NCBI GenBank assembly: GCA_037127915.1
Contig: JBAXXL010000009.1
Span: 1-64,000 of the forward strand
Reading direction: 5' to 3'
From: JBAXXL01 sp037127915
GTDB taxonomy: Bacteria > Bacteroidota > Ignavibacteria > Kapaibacteriales > UBA2268
DNA length: 64,000 nucleotides
The first letter of the stretch is position 1. Each line of letters starts with the position of its first letter. Shown here in pieces: positions 19,156-26,988 of this stretch. Below the pieces are notes generated by a model. That model made no database searches. It was not told the DNA's origin and was given only the letters and a program-made list of their open reading frames with translations. Position numbers and translations under genes: made by a program.

Positions 19156-19686
19156 TTAAGCCGCATTATTTTGCTTTTTTGCTACTTCTTCGATTAACGA
19201 AGTAAGGTCGCGCATAAGATTTGTCAATACACCGTGGATACCTGATGCTGGAGCTCCTATGCTGCCAACGATACCTGAGTATAAATCTTTCTTTGATGGA
19301 AGTGCGGCGATTCTTTTAAGTTCCGAACCATCAAACAATTGACCATCGAGCGAAGCAACTTTCAATACCGGTTTTTGTTTGGTATCGAAGAATTTTTTAA
19401 TTACTTGAGCAGGAACGGTAGGGTCATCATAAGCAAAAACTACTCCTGATTCCAAAACCATTTTATCTACTGGTAATTCTATTCCTTCAATTTCGCTAAC
19501 AGCTCTTAACAGAAGTGTATTTTTGGCTACTTTATATACGCAGTTAACTGCTTTAATTTCCTTGCGGAAATCTTGAGCATCTTTAACTGTCATACCTCTA
19601 AAGTTTACAATGTACACACCGGTAGCTGTTTTAAAAAGCTCGATTAGTTCATCTAAAATAACCTTTTTTTGTTCTTTAGTTATCAT
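19156..19686 (-). CDS. rplJ: 50S ribosomal protein L10
   Basis: The 176-residue protein anchors L7/L12 to 23S rRNA at the stalk base. Family features are the N-terminal VILDELIELFKTATGVYIVN, then FRGMTVKDAQDFRKEIKAVN and KVAKNTLLLRA, and a C-terminal helical L12-binding tail (LTSLIEEVAKKQ). It lies upstream of rplL and downstream of rplA. The 97-bp leader before it has hairpin potential, in keeping with L10-mediated autoregulation. Confidence 0.97.
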   Translation of the reverse strand: MITKEQKKVILDELIELFKTATGVYIVNFRGMTVKDAQDFRKEIKAVNCVYKVAKNTLLLRAVSEIEGIELPVDKMVLESGVVFAYDDPTVPAQVIKKFFDTKQKPVLKVASLDGQLFDGSELKRIAALPSKKDLYSGIVGSIGAPASGIHGVLTNLMRDLTSLIEEVAKKQNNAA

Positions 19687-19783
19687 CGCTTTTCCAATTT
19701 ATTTTTATATTTATTTCCTTCAGCCTCCGATTGCTCGGTTGAGAAGCTTGCTTCGGGAAATGTGCGTAATAGTCTAATTATAA
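19687..19783 (-). promoter_or_regulatory. Possible L10 leader
   Basis: This is the 97-nt gap between rplA and rplJ. It can fold into short hairpins, for example GAAGC-TT-GCTTC and an imperfect CTTC...GAAG stem at 19731-19745. L10 leaders are known autoregulatory sites bound by the L10-L12 complex. The fold here was judged only by eye, so this is a weak call. Confidence 0.3.
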
Positions 19784-20479
19784 TTAATCCATTTTGATTG
19801 TAGATTCATCAATTACGATGCCAGGGCCCATAGTAGATGTCAAAACAACCTTTTTCACGTATTTGCCCTTTGCTGTTTGTGGTTTAGCTTTTACTATACT
19901 AGTATAGAATTTACTAACATTATCAACTAATTGATCTGTAGTAAAAGAGCATTTACCAACACCAGAGTGCATATTACCTGTTTTATCAACACGGTATTCT
20001 ATTTTACCGGATTTCATTTCTTGTACTGTTTTTTCAATGTCAAATGTAACTGTACCAACTTTAGGGTTCGGCATCAAGCCGCGTGGGCCTAAAATACGTC
20101 CTAATTTACCAACAATACCCATTACATCGGGAGTCGCGATAACAACATCTACATCTGTCCAGCCGGCTTGTACTTTTTCTACGTACTCTTCTAAACCAGC
20201 ATAATCTGCTCCTGCGTCCAAAGCTTCTTTGTCTTTAGGAGTTTTACAAAAAACCAGTACGCGAACATCTTTACCTGTTCCATGTGGTAAAGAAACTGTA
20301 CCGCGGACCATTTGGTCTGCTTTTCTTGGGTCAACGCCCAAGTTCATTGATATTTCGAATGATTCGTCGAATTTGGCGGTTGCGTTTTTCTTAACCAATT
20401 CCACTGCTTCGCGGATATCATATTTACGTTTATGCTCGAATGTTTTAACGAGCAATTCATATCTCTTTCCTCTTTTCAT
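19784..20479 (-). CDS. rplA: 50S ribosomal protein L1
   Basis: The 231-residue L1 protein forms the mobile L1 stalk near the E site and helps release deacylated tRNA. Recognisable segments are MKRGKRYELLVKTFE, FDESFEISMNLGVDPRKADQ, RGTVSLPHGTGK, LGRILGPRGLMPNPK and the C-terminal GPGIVIDESTI. Length is standard. It sits between rplK (41 bp upstream) and rplJ, the usual order. L1 commonly represses its own L11-L1 mRNA; no site is pinpointed here. Confidence 0.97.
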   Translation of the reverse strand: MKRGKRYELLVKTFEHKRKYDIREAVELVKKNATAKFDESFEISMNLGVDPRKADQMVRGTVSLPHGTGKDVRVLVFCKTPKDKEALDAGADYAGLEEYVEKVQAGWTDVDVVIATPDVMGIVGKLGRILGPRGLMPNPKVGTVTFDIEKTVQEMKSGKIEYRVDKTGNMHSGVGKCSFTTDQLVDNVSKFYTSIVKAKPQTAKGKYVKKVVLTSTMGPGIVIDESTIKMD

Positions 20480-20520
20480 CTTCTTTCCGAGTTATTATGA
20501 ATACATAATTGAACATTGGT

Positions 20521-20946
20521 TTAGTCTTGAACGACCAGACCCATACTTCTTGCTGTACCAGCTATCATACTGCATGCCGCGTCTAAATCGTTAGCTGTTA
20601 AATCAGCTTTTTTGATTTCGACAATTTCTTCTAATTGTTGACGTGTAACTGTACCGATTTTGATTTTATTTGATTCTGCTGAACCACTTGCAATACCGGT
20701 GATTTTCTTTAATAATACAGCCGCTGGTGGAGATTTTATCTCGAAGGTGAAAGATTTATCTGCGTAATACATTACTACAACGGGAAAGATAAGACCTTTA
20801 TCTTTAGTGGTCTTTCCGTTAAATGCTTTTACGAACTCCATACCATTTAGTCCACGTTGTCCGAACGCTGGACCTACCGGAGGTGCCATAGTGGCTTCAC
20901 CGGCTTTTAGCTGTAGTTTAAACGAACCTGCTACTTTTTTTGCCAT
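20521..20946 (-). CDS. rplK: 50S ribosomal protein L11
   Basis: This 141-residue protein binds the GTPase-associated region of 23S rRNA. The diagnostic stretch is the thiostrepton-loop N-terminus (LQLKAGEATMAPPVGPAFGQ, RGLNGMEF), followed by FEIKSPPAAVLLKK and the C-terminal ACSMIAGTARSMGL. Length and position, just after nusG and before rplA, are canonical. Confidence 0.97.
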   Translation of the reverse strand: MAKKVAGSFKLQLKAGEATMAPPVGPAFGQRGLNGMEFVKAFNGKTTKDKGLIFPVVVMYYADKSFTFEIKSPPAAVLLKKITGIASGSAESNKIKIGTVTRQQLEEIVEIKKADLTANDLDAACSMIAGTARSMGLVVQD

Positions 20947-20985
20947 TTTTTTACTCTCGTAAATAAATTATAAAATACTTGTTGG

Positions 20986-21567
20986 TTAAGCTTCCAACTC
21001 TATTTGCGAAAAGTCTAATTCCACCGGTGTACGGCGTCCTAGGATTTGAACTTCGACTTTAAGCTTCTGCTTTTCTTCGTTGATTTCGCGAACAGTACCG
21101 CTAAAGGTATTGAAAGGTCCATCAATGACTTTTACAGGGTCTCCTACTTGGAATTTTGTTTCTACTGTCGATATGTCGCGGCGTTCTTCAACTCTTCCAA
21201 AAATACGTTCTACTTCGAACGCTTGCAATGGAGTAGGGTCGTTTTTTCGTCCGACAAAGCTAACAATAGAGGGTAAATTTTGTATAATTTCTTTTAGTTT
21301 CGCGTCCATATTACAACGAACAAGAATATAACCCGGCAAAAAATTCTTTTCCCGAGTTTTTCGTTTTCCTGCACGAACTTCATAAACAGTTTCTTTCGGT
21401 ATTACGACTTCAAGGATTCTGTCACCAAGATGCAGACGCTTAGCTTCTGTCTCTATACCAACTTTAACCTTCTCTTCGTGCCCCGTAAAGGTGCGGATAG
21501 CGTACCAACGACCACCTTCGATGAGTTCAACTGTTTCAATCGATTCAACTGTATCTGATTCGTTCAT
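20986..21567 (-). CDS. nusG: Transcription elongation/antitermination factor NusG
   Basis: The 193-residue protein has the NGN domain (RWYAIRTFTGHEEKVKVGIE ... FLPGYILVRC ... VSFVGRKNDPTPL) and a C-terminal KOW domain (QVGDPVKVIDGPFNTFSGTV ... VEVQILGRRTPVELDFSQI). NusG binds the beta' clamp helices and couples RNA polymerase to ribosomes or Rho. It starts 15 bp after secE, the classic secE-nusG arrangement. Confidence 0.97.
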   Translation of the reverse strand: MNESDTVESIETVELIEGGRWYAIRTFTGHEEKVKVGIETEAKRLHLGDRILEVVIPKETVYEVRAGKRKTREKNFLPGYILVRCNMDAKLKEIIQNLPSIVSFVGRKNDPTPLQAFEVERIFGRVEERRDISTVETKFQVGDPVKVIDGPFNTFSGTVREINEEKQKLKVEVQILGRRTPVELDFSQIELEA

Positions 21568-21582
21568 TTTATGACGCCGAAA

Positions 21583-21780
21583 TTAAATAGTGTATATAAA
21601 TTTCATTAATGTTACAAACAGCCAGTCGGCTAAGCCAACATAAACTGTAAAAAGAAGTATTACGACTAAAACTACATTCATAGATTCCCATGATTGTTTT
21701 TTTGAAGGCCATGAAACTTTTTTCATTTCACTAACAACTTCTTCAAAATACTTTTTGATTTTATTAACTACATTTGCCAT
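21583..21780 (-). CDS. secE: Preprotein translocase subunit SecE
   Basis: The short, single-span SecE has 65 residues from the ATG at 21780. It shows the conserved amphipathic segment VVSEMKKVSWPSKKQSWES and one transmembrane helix (VVLVVILLFTVYVGLADWLF). It is an essential part of the SecYEG channel. The longer reading from 21903 is rejected because it runs through the tRNA-Trp gene. It lies between tRNA-Trp and nusG. Confidence 0.95.
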   Translation of the reverse strand: MANVVNKIKKYFEEVVSEMKKVSWPSKKQSWESMNVVLVVILLFTVYVGLADWLFVTLMKFIYTI

Positions 21781-21853
21781 TTTTATATCAATGTTTTCGT
21801 TAAAAAAAATAAATTCGCCAAAAGGATTAATCCCTTCAGCTTTTTGTTTGTTG

Positions 21854-21926
21854 CACGGGTGGTAAGACTCGAACTCACAACCTACGGTTTTGGAGACCGC
21901 CACTCTACCAATTGAGCTACACCCGT
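21854..21926 (-). tRNA. trnW: tRNA-Trp (anticodon CCA)
   Basis: The 73-nt cloverleaf has acceptor ACGGGTG / CACCCGT, D-arm GCTC..., anticodon loop CTCCAAA (CCA), T-loop TTCGAGT and discriminator G. The 3' CCA is not encoded. It lies 73 bp before secE. Confidence 0.96.
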
Positions 21927-21941
21927 ATTCTTAAAAACAAG

Positions 21942-22014
<73 letters not shown>

Positions 22015-22068
22015 GGCGAATATTCTAAAAAAATGACGCCCCGTCTTGGAAGGCGTCTAAATCTTTTG

Positions 22069-22141
22069 AGCGGGAGACGAGACTCGAACTCGCGACCCTC
22101 AGCTTGGAAGGCTGATGCTCTACCAACTGAGCTACTCCCGC
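22069..22141 (-). tRNA. trnG: tRNA-Gly (anticodon TCC)
   Basis: The 73-nt cloverleaf has acceptor GCGGGAG / CTCCCGC, anticodon stem TCAGC / GCTGA with loop CTTCCAA (TCC), and T-loop TTCGAGT. Discriminator is T and CCA is not encoded. A short GC-rich hairpin (GACGCC...GGCGTC) sits in the gap to tRNA-Thr. Confidence 0.96.
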
Positions 22142-22166
22142 ATCTGCAATGTAAAGAACTTGTTGG

Positions 22167-22250
22167 TGGGCAGGGAAGGGTTCGAACCTCCGTAGGACGT
22201 AGTCCAGCAGATTTACAGTCTGCCCCGTTTAACCACTTCGGTACCTGCCC
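22167..22250 (-). tRNA. trnY: tRNA-Tyr (anticodon GTA), long variable arm
   Basis: The 84-nt class II tRNA has acceptor GGGCAGG / CCTGCCC, anticodon loop CTGTAAA (GTA), an extended variable arm and T-loop TTCGAAC. The discriminator A is followed by CCA at 22164-22166, so the 3' CCA appears encoded here, unlike the other three tRNAs. It is the first gene of the tRNA/secE transcript. Confidence 0.96.
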
Positions 22251-22285
22251 AAGTATTCTTTCAGATTTCCAAAGAAATAGGAATA

Positions 22286-22316
22286 CAAAATTAGACATAT
22301 TTTTTATATTATGCAA
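22286..22316 (-). promoter_or_regulatory. Bacteroidota-type promoter for the tRNA-secE-nusG-rpl-rpo operon
   Basis: On the minus strand TTG (22314-22316) is followed after exactly 20 nt by TAATTTTG (22286-22293). This fits the Bacteroidota sigma consensus TTG-N19/20-TAnnTTTG. Transcription would start near 22278, about 28 nt before tRNA-Tyr. The match is a strong taxonomic hint. Confidence 0.75.
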
Positions 22317-22419
22317 GCATTATTTTAAAAAATCTTTAATATTTTGCAATTATTTTCTATTTCTGTGCTTTTTACCTAATTTTGATTATGTTTTTACCAT
22401 GATTTACGAAATTTAACGT

Positions 22420-23343
22420 ATGAAAATAAATATTATTGATAAAATAAACAGATTGAGAAAAGAGCGCAATGCGGTTATACTGGCTCATTATTATACTATT
22501 GACGAGGTGCAGGACATAGCCGATTACCTTGGGGACTCACTCTATCTAGCTCAAAAAGCTAAAGAAACGGATGCTGATGTAATAGTTTTTGCCGGTGTAC
22601 ACTTTATGGCGGAAACTGCAAAGATTCTAAATCCATCAAAAATAGTACTTTTACCCGATATGGAATCAGGATGTTCTTTAGCCGATGAAATGGATATGGA
22701 TGAATTTCGCGCTTGGCGGGCAAAATTTCCAGATGCAGTACTGATCTCATATATAAATTGCTCAACAGAAGTCAAAGCGATGAGCGATATAATATGCACA
22801 TCGTCCAACGCCGAAAAAATTGTCAATTCAGTACCTGTGGATACAAAGATTTTATTTGCACCTGATAGGAATTTGGGAAATTATCTGAAGAAAAAATTAG
22901 ATAGAGATATGGAAGTTTGGGAAGGAAGCTGTGAAGTGCATCGTGAATATTCTTTCAAAGCCGCTTATGATTTGAAAGAAAAATATCCCGATGCGTATTT
23001 CGCCGCGCACCCGGAATGCCCAAGTAATATTTTGGATTTTGTTGATTTTATCGGCTCAACAACCGCAATCATTAATACGGTGGCAAAGCGTCCTGAAAAA
23101 ACGATTGTGTTATTAACCGAACGCGGCGTAATTCACGAACTTAAAAAGATTGCTCCCGATAAGACATATATAGATGTCCCGAATAATAAAATGGGATGTA
23201 ATATCTGCCCATATATGAAATTGAACACATTAGAAAAAATCGCCGATGCGTTGGAAAAGCTCGAACCACAGATTAATATGGAAGAATCGCTAAGATTGCA
23301 AGCGCTGAAACCGGTGGAGCGAATGCTTATTCTTAGTTTGTGA
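22420..23343 (+). CDS. nadA: Quinolinate synthase A
   Basis: NadA condenses iminoaspartate with dihydroxyacetone phosphate to quinolinate in de novo NAD synthesis, using a 4Fe-4S cluster. The 307 residues show three-fold NadA architecture: AVILAHYYTIDEVQDIAD, FAGVHFMAETAKIL, SYINCSTEVKA, AHPECPS and the C-terminal MGCNICPYMKLNTLEKI. The likely cluster cysteines are C85 (ESGCSLAD), C198 (PECPS) and C258 or C261. No nadB or nadC is adjacent, so it appears as a single gene. The divergent tRNA operon shares its upstream region. Two convergent-side hairpins follow the stop. Confidence 0.95.
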   Translation: MKINIIDKINRLRKERNAVILAHYYTIDEVQDIADYLGDSLYLAQKAKETDADVIVFAGVHFMAETAKILNPSKIVLLPDMESGCSLADEMDMDEFRAWRAKFPDAVLISYINCSTEVKAMSDIICTSSNAEKIVNSVPVDTKILFAPDRNLGNYLKKKLDRDMEVWEGSCEVHREYSFKAAYDLKEKYPDAYFAAHPECPSNILDFVDFIGSTTAIINTVAKRPEKTIVLLTERGVIHELKKIAPDKTYIDVPNNKMGCNICPYMKLNTLEKIADALEKLEPQINMEESLRLQALKPVERMLILSL

Positions 23344-23369
23344 AGTTCATAAATTAGAAGAAGATGCGT

Positions 23370-23440
23370 GTCATTCCCGCGAAAGCGGGAATCTCCCTGA
23401 TTATATAGTTAGCGTGTCATTCCTGCGAAAGTAGGAATCC
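23370..23440. repeat. Two copies of a GTCATTCC...GGAATC palindromic repeat
   Basis: Copies at 23370-23393 (ATTCCCGC-GAAA-GCGGGAAT) and 23416-23440 (ATTCCTGC-GAAA-GTAGGAAT) form short hairpins with identical GAAA loops. The same family recurs three times at 51767-51874. It resembles the dRS3-type ATTCCC...GGGAAT repeats known from Neisseria, though homology is not shown. Confidence 0.9.
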
Positions 23441-23483
23441 ATCTTCAATAATGGTCAATGGTTAATTGTAAATGTTTATCTAA

Positions 23484-23516
23484 AACCTTCGGAAGGTTCG
23501 CAACCTTCCGAAGGTT
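23484..23516. terminator. Perfect 15-bp hairpin between convergent genes
   Basis: AACCTTCGGAAGGTT is repeated inverted with only a CGC loop between arms. It ends 7 bp from the stop of the minus-strand CueP-like gene and 140 bp after nadA. A similar CTTCGGAA...TTCCGAAG hairpin occurs at 53348-53384. It likely stops transcription from both sides, although the U-tract is poor. Confidence 0.7.
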
Positions 23517-23523
23517 CAATATG

Positions 23524-24060
23524 TTAATTCAATCGTATAGTCGTTATGCAGGTTCTGCTGTTGTCGTTCGTTGGGATTACTTCTTCACCTTTCTTATCGC
23601 CGTATTCAATTTTTATTTTGATATCTTTATTTCTTGGAAGCCACATTTCAAAGAAACCGTGTTTTAGGGATGTCAAATTGCCTTCGAATATCTTGTTGCC
23701 GTTTTCTTCGGCTTCGACCTTGAATGCTTTTTCGGTCAATTCCGCCGAACAGCTCGATGGATAATGAGTAGAGCAGGTATGGGTGGTTGTTAAGTAAGGC
23801 GCAATTGCCACATACATTAATGTATCGGCTATTGATTTTGTAAATGTCTTGCCGTCAGGAAATTCGAAAACTATTTCCTTCGGTGTTATATGAGTTTTTA
23901 TATCAGGATATGAGTCTCTAAATTCGTTAGTTTTGGCAACAGTAGCCAATATACTTAAGTTTTGGACAGAATTATATTGGGTAGTGTAATCAGGATCGGT
24001 AACCGAGCAAGCGGTTAGTGTGATAAGTGCAATTGCTAGTGTTATTATTGATATTTTCAT
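23524..24060 (-). CDS. CueP-like periplasmic copper-binding lipoprotein
   Basis: The 178-residue protein begins with a lipoprotein signal (ITLAIALITLTAC, lipidated Cys18). It then shows the CueP pattern: FEFPDGKTFTKSI, the cysteine/histidine motif HTCSTHYPSSCSAEL (C96 and C104), GFFEMWLPRN and a C-terminal TCITTIRL (C171). In Salmonella CueP three cysteines in equivalent places bind periplasmic copper and supply SodC; that function is carried over here by family, not shown. The lipid anchor would hold it to the membrane instead of leaving it soluble. It stands alone between repeat-rich gaps, with no copper regulator or ATPase next to it. Confidence 0.75.
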   Translation of the reverse strand: MKISIITLAIALITLTACSVTDPDYTTQYNSVQNLSILATVAKTNEFRDSYPDIKTHITPKEIVFEFPDGKTFTKSIADTLMYVAIAPYLTTTHTCSTHYPSSCSAELTEKAFKVEAEENGNKIFEGNLTSLKHGFFEMWLPRNKDIKIKIEYGDKKGEEVIPTNDNSRTCITTIRLN

Positions 24061-24150
24061 TTATTAACCTTGTTTTGTTTAAAATTCATTTTGGCGGAAT
24101 GAACGAACGAACATATTTTCTATTATAAAATGAACAAGGGTGGGGGTAAT

Positions 24151-24766
24151 GGTTATTTGCTCTGAAAGAGCTAAATCTCAATAACCGCGGGTGAAACCTG
24201 CGGTAGGGCTGAACATCCTAATCAGACACGAAGTGTTTGAATAAAAACAATATACAAAACACGTTAAATTAAATCTCATTAGTTCAACCCCTTCGGGGCT
24301 GTTCTCAAAAACGCATTTCTTTCCACGGGTTTCACCCGCGGTTATTGAGATTTTGCCACTTCGTGGCAATTTGTAAATTCTGAACAAACGCGCTTCGCTT
24401 GAATGACAAGAAGTTTGTTGATATACGCGTCAAGAAAAAATCTTTACGCGAGGATAATGGTTATTTGCTCTGAAAGAGCTAAATCTCAATAACCGCAGAT
24501 GAAACCCGTGGTAAAGATGAACATCCTAATCAGACACGAAGTGTTTGAATAAAAATAATATACAAAATACGTTAAACTAAATTTCAATGGTTCAACCCCT
24601 TTGGGGCTGTTCTCAAAAACGCATTTCTTTCCACGGGTTTCACCCGCGGTTATTGAGATTTTGCCACTTCGTGGCAAATTGTAAATTCTGAAAAAACGCG
24701 CTTCACTTGAATGACAAGAAGTTTGTTGATATTCGCGTCAAGAAGAATTCTTGACGCGTGGGTAAT
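24151..24766. repeat. 308-bp tandem duplication carrying nested inverted repeats
   Basis: Two head-to-tail copies (24151-24458, 24459-24766) are highly similar. Each contains a long-range inverted repeat, CTCAATAACCGCGGGTGAAA near its start and TTTCACCCGCGGTTATTGAG about 150 bp later. Small hairpins lie inside (CCCCTTCGGGG, TTGCCACTTCGTGGCAA, ACGAAGTGTTTGA). Each ends with a GCGTCAAG...CTTTACGC or CTTGACGC stem. The second copy abuts the 3' end of lpxH and may terminate it. The short minus-strand ORFs inside (24178-24387, 24486-24677) follow the repeat and are not considered genes. Confidence 0.9.
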
Positions 24767-24767
24767 T

Positions 24768-25502
24768 TTAAATCATCAACAAAAATTCTTCTGGTTTTAA
24801 CATAATCAATGTGCTTCCGTCGAATTTTGCAATGCGCGGATCCTTCAGCCAATCACCCAAATTCAAATAAGCCCCCTCCTGATATTTGAATTCCGATACT
24901 TTATGTCTATGTCCCATAATAACATAATCGAATCCTTGGTCAATTTTCACTTTTGCAAATTCCAGCATAAAGTCGTGCGCCGGATATTTGAGACCGGAAT
25001 ATTTCCGGCTTTGCGTACTGCTTTTAGATGCTAATTTAATAGCTACATCGGGGTGCAGTTTAGCATAAAGCCATTGGTTGAAACTGCTTCGCAAAATGCT
25101 TTTTGCTATTTTATAGGATTTGTCCGCGGGATTGAGTTCGTCGCCGTGCGATAAATAAAACCGCTTGCCTTCCAAAGTTCGCTCAATGTCGTTTGTGCGA
25201 ATTCGTACTTCCAGCTCTTCTTCGAAAAACGTTTTGTGTGCAAAATCGTGGTTACCCATCAAATATTCGATTTTTATTCCTTTGTCGGTCAATCTCTTTA
25301 TCGAAGCCAATGTACGATAGAAGTATTTGGGTACAACGGTCTTATATTCGAACCAATAATCGAAAATATCGCCAAGTAAGTAGAGTTCGGTGGCGTCTTG
25401 AGAAATTTTTTCTAGTACTTTGAGCAATAAATCTTCTCGTTCTTTGTCTTTAGAACGATGGTAAAAACCTAAATGAACATCGGAAATAAAATATATCATC
25501 AC
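24768..25502 (-). CDS. lpxH: UDP-2,3-diacylglucosamine diphosphatase (LpxH-type)
   Basis: This calcineurin-like metallophosphoesterase cleaves UDP-2,3-diacylglucosamine to lipid X at the inner membrane during lipid A synthesis. All metal-binding motifs are present in 244 residues: SDVHLG, LGDIFDYW, MGNHD, SHGDELN and MGHRHK. The GDIFDYWFEY and GNHDF variants match LpxH rather than general phosphatases. Start is at 25502 or the adjacent ATG at 25499. It is transcribed divergently from the lipoprotein gene at 25586. Confidence 0.88.
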   Translation of the reverse strand: MMIYFISDVHLGFYHRSKDKEREDLLLKVLEKISQDATELYLLGDIFDYWFEYKTVVPKYFYRTLASIKRLTDKGIKIEYLMGNHDFAHKTFFEEELEVRIRTNDIERTLEGKRFYLSHGDELNPADKSYKIAKSILRSSFNQWLYAKLHPDVAIKLASKSSTQSRKYSGLKYPAHDFMLEFAKVKIDQGFDYVIMGHRHKVSEFKYQEGAYLNLGDWLKDPRIAKFDGSTLIMLKPEEFLLMI

Positions 25503-25585
25503 ATTATTTGAATTAATAAAATAAAAGTATTAATTTTAAGATATGCCAAATTAAAAAAAAAACTATTAATATATATTAATTTGCT

Positions 25586-26242
25586 ATGAAAAAACTAAAC
25601 ATTATATTTATCGCTCTAATTTTCGGGCTTTTTTTTACCGGCTGTATCAAGCTGAGGGTGGATAATCCCGAGATAAAATACTACGATATCAGCAACGAAG
25701 AAAGCGTGCCCGTTAGCAAGAAGTATGTCGATTGTTCCTTGCAAATTCGGACATTTACGTTGCCGGCAAAGCAAAGTGCCGATCGTATTTTGGTAACCGA
25801 AGACGGTGCTGTGACTCCTCTTTATTACCATCGTTGGTTAAGCGGATTCGATGAATTGGTCAGCGATTATATTTTCGTTCGTTTTACAAAATCGCAAACG
25901 TTTAGAGGTGGAGTTTTGAACGCCCGCACAATGCAATCTCCAAATTATACACTCGAGGGAAGTATAATTGAACATTCAACCATAAACGATACAAAATCCA
26001 AAACAGAGCCATATTATATACGGCTGACTATTGGAATAGCTCTAATAAAAAGAGATTCCAAAACCGGTACCGTAAATTCGATTTTAACAAAAGAATATAC
26101 TGAAAAAATAGCACGAACTAATAGTGAAGCCGCGGGTATCCACCTAGCTTATGAAACTGCTTTAACTAAAATCACAGACCAGATGCTTATGGATATTATA
26201 ACGATGGTAGAAAAAGATAAAGAACAATTATTAAATAAATAG
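25586..26242 (+). CDS. PqiC/DUF330-like ABC transport auxiliary lipoprotein
   Basis: The 218-residue lipoprotein has signal MKKLNIIFIALIFGLFFTGC (Cys20 lipidated). The following region, LQIRTFTLPAKQSADRILVT ... YYHRWLSGFDELVSDYIFVR ... YTLEGSIIEHSTIND, fits the ABC-type transport auxiliary lipoprotein family, which includes PqiC and partners of MCE lipid transporters. Such proteins link an inner-membrane lipid transporter to the outer membrane. No MCE or ABC gene lies next to it, so its partner must be elsewhere. It leads a compact unit with birA (8 bp gap) and coaX (3 bp gap). Confidence 0.7.
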   Translation: MKKLNIIFIALIFGLFFTGCIKLRVDNPEIKYYDISNEESVPVSKKYVDCSLQIRTFTLPAKQSADRILVTEDGAVTPLYYHRWLSGFDELVSDYIFVRFTKSQTFRGGVLNARTMQSPNYTLEGSIIEHSTINDTKSKTEPYYIRLTIGIALIKRDSKTGTVNSILTKEYTEKIARTNSEAAGIHLAYETALTKITDQMLMDIITMVEKDKEQLLNK

Positions 26243-26250
26243 ACACTAAT

Positions 26251-26985
26251 ATGATTCATCATTATCATTTTAAAGAAATTGCTTCGACCAATGACACAAT
26301 CAAAGAATTGCTCGAAGAACACGAAAGAGTAATAGTTACTGCTGATGTTCAAATTAGCGGACGGGGAAGAAATAGCCGCAGTTGGTTGGGTAACACGGGA
26401 GATAATGTTTATTTTTCTTATGGCACCCGCCAATGTTCGACTATGAGTTCGACAGAATTATCCCTGAACCAAGCTGTAGGTTGTATTGCCGCGCGCGAGG
26501 CATTGGTTAAAGTCTGCGGTGCGGATATATTCAAATTAAAGTATCCAAATGATATAATGGTTAACACCGAAAACGGATTTCGCAAAATTTGCGGTGTTTT
26601 GGTAGAGAACTCATTTTCGGGTTCGGTTTGCCAAAGCTCCGTTATTGGAATCGGTATAAACGTTAACCAATCTTCATTTCCCTTGGAAATTGAAAGCAAA
26701 GCTATATCGCTAAAGATGCTAGGATTCGATGTAGCAATGAAGGATATTATTAAGGCATTACAAGAAACCATTCAGATATGGATTTTTAAACGTTCGGAAG
26801 AAGTTTTCTTCGAATGGTACCGCCAATTAAATATAATTGGAAGAGATATCAATATTGCCGGAAGGGATGGGCTTTGGGAAGCTGTTTTCTTAATGGAAGA
26901 CGGCAGATTGAAAGTTCGAAGCCAAGCAGATAATGAAACAATGATTATCAGCGATTTGGACAGCATTACTTATAAATATGACTAA
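26251..26985 (+). CDS. birA: Biotin--[acetyl-CoA-carboxylase] ligase
   Basis: BirA activates biotin to biotinoyl-AMP and transfers it to the lysine of biotin carboxyl carrier proteins. The 244 residues contain the catalytic loop motif GRGRNSRSWLG, KLKYPNDIMVN (with the KWPND-type biotin-contact), KICGVLVEN and IGIGINVNQ. The N-terminal helix-turn-helix of E. coli BirA is absent, so this is a class I, non-repressor ligase. It is translated between a lipoprotein gene and coaX with very short gaps. Confidence 0.93.
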   Translation: MIHHYHFKEIASTNDTIKELLEEHERVIVTADVQISGRGRNSRSWLGNTGDNVYFSYGTRQCSTMSSTELSLNQAVGCIAAREALVKVCGADIFKLKYPNDIMVNTENGFRKICGVLVENSFSGSVCQSSVIGIGINVNQSSFPLEIESKAISLKMLGFDVAMKDIIKALQETIQIWIFKRSEEVFFEWYRQLNIIGRDINIAGRDGLWEAVFLMEDGRLKVRSQADNETMIISDLDSITYKYD

Positions 26986-26988
26986 GAA

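Noticed and set aside
24178..24387. Minus-strand ORF of 69 residues, repeated as 63 residues at 24486-24677
   Set aside because: Both lie entirely in the 308-bp repeat and their similarity follows from the DNA. They have no ribosome-binding site or recognisable fold, although such translations are sometimes annotated as hypothetical proteins.
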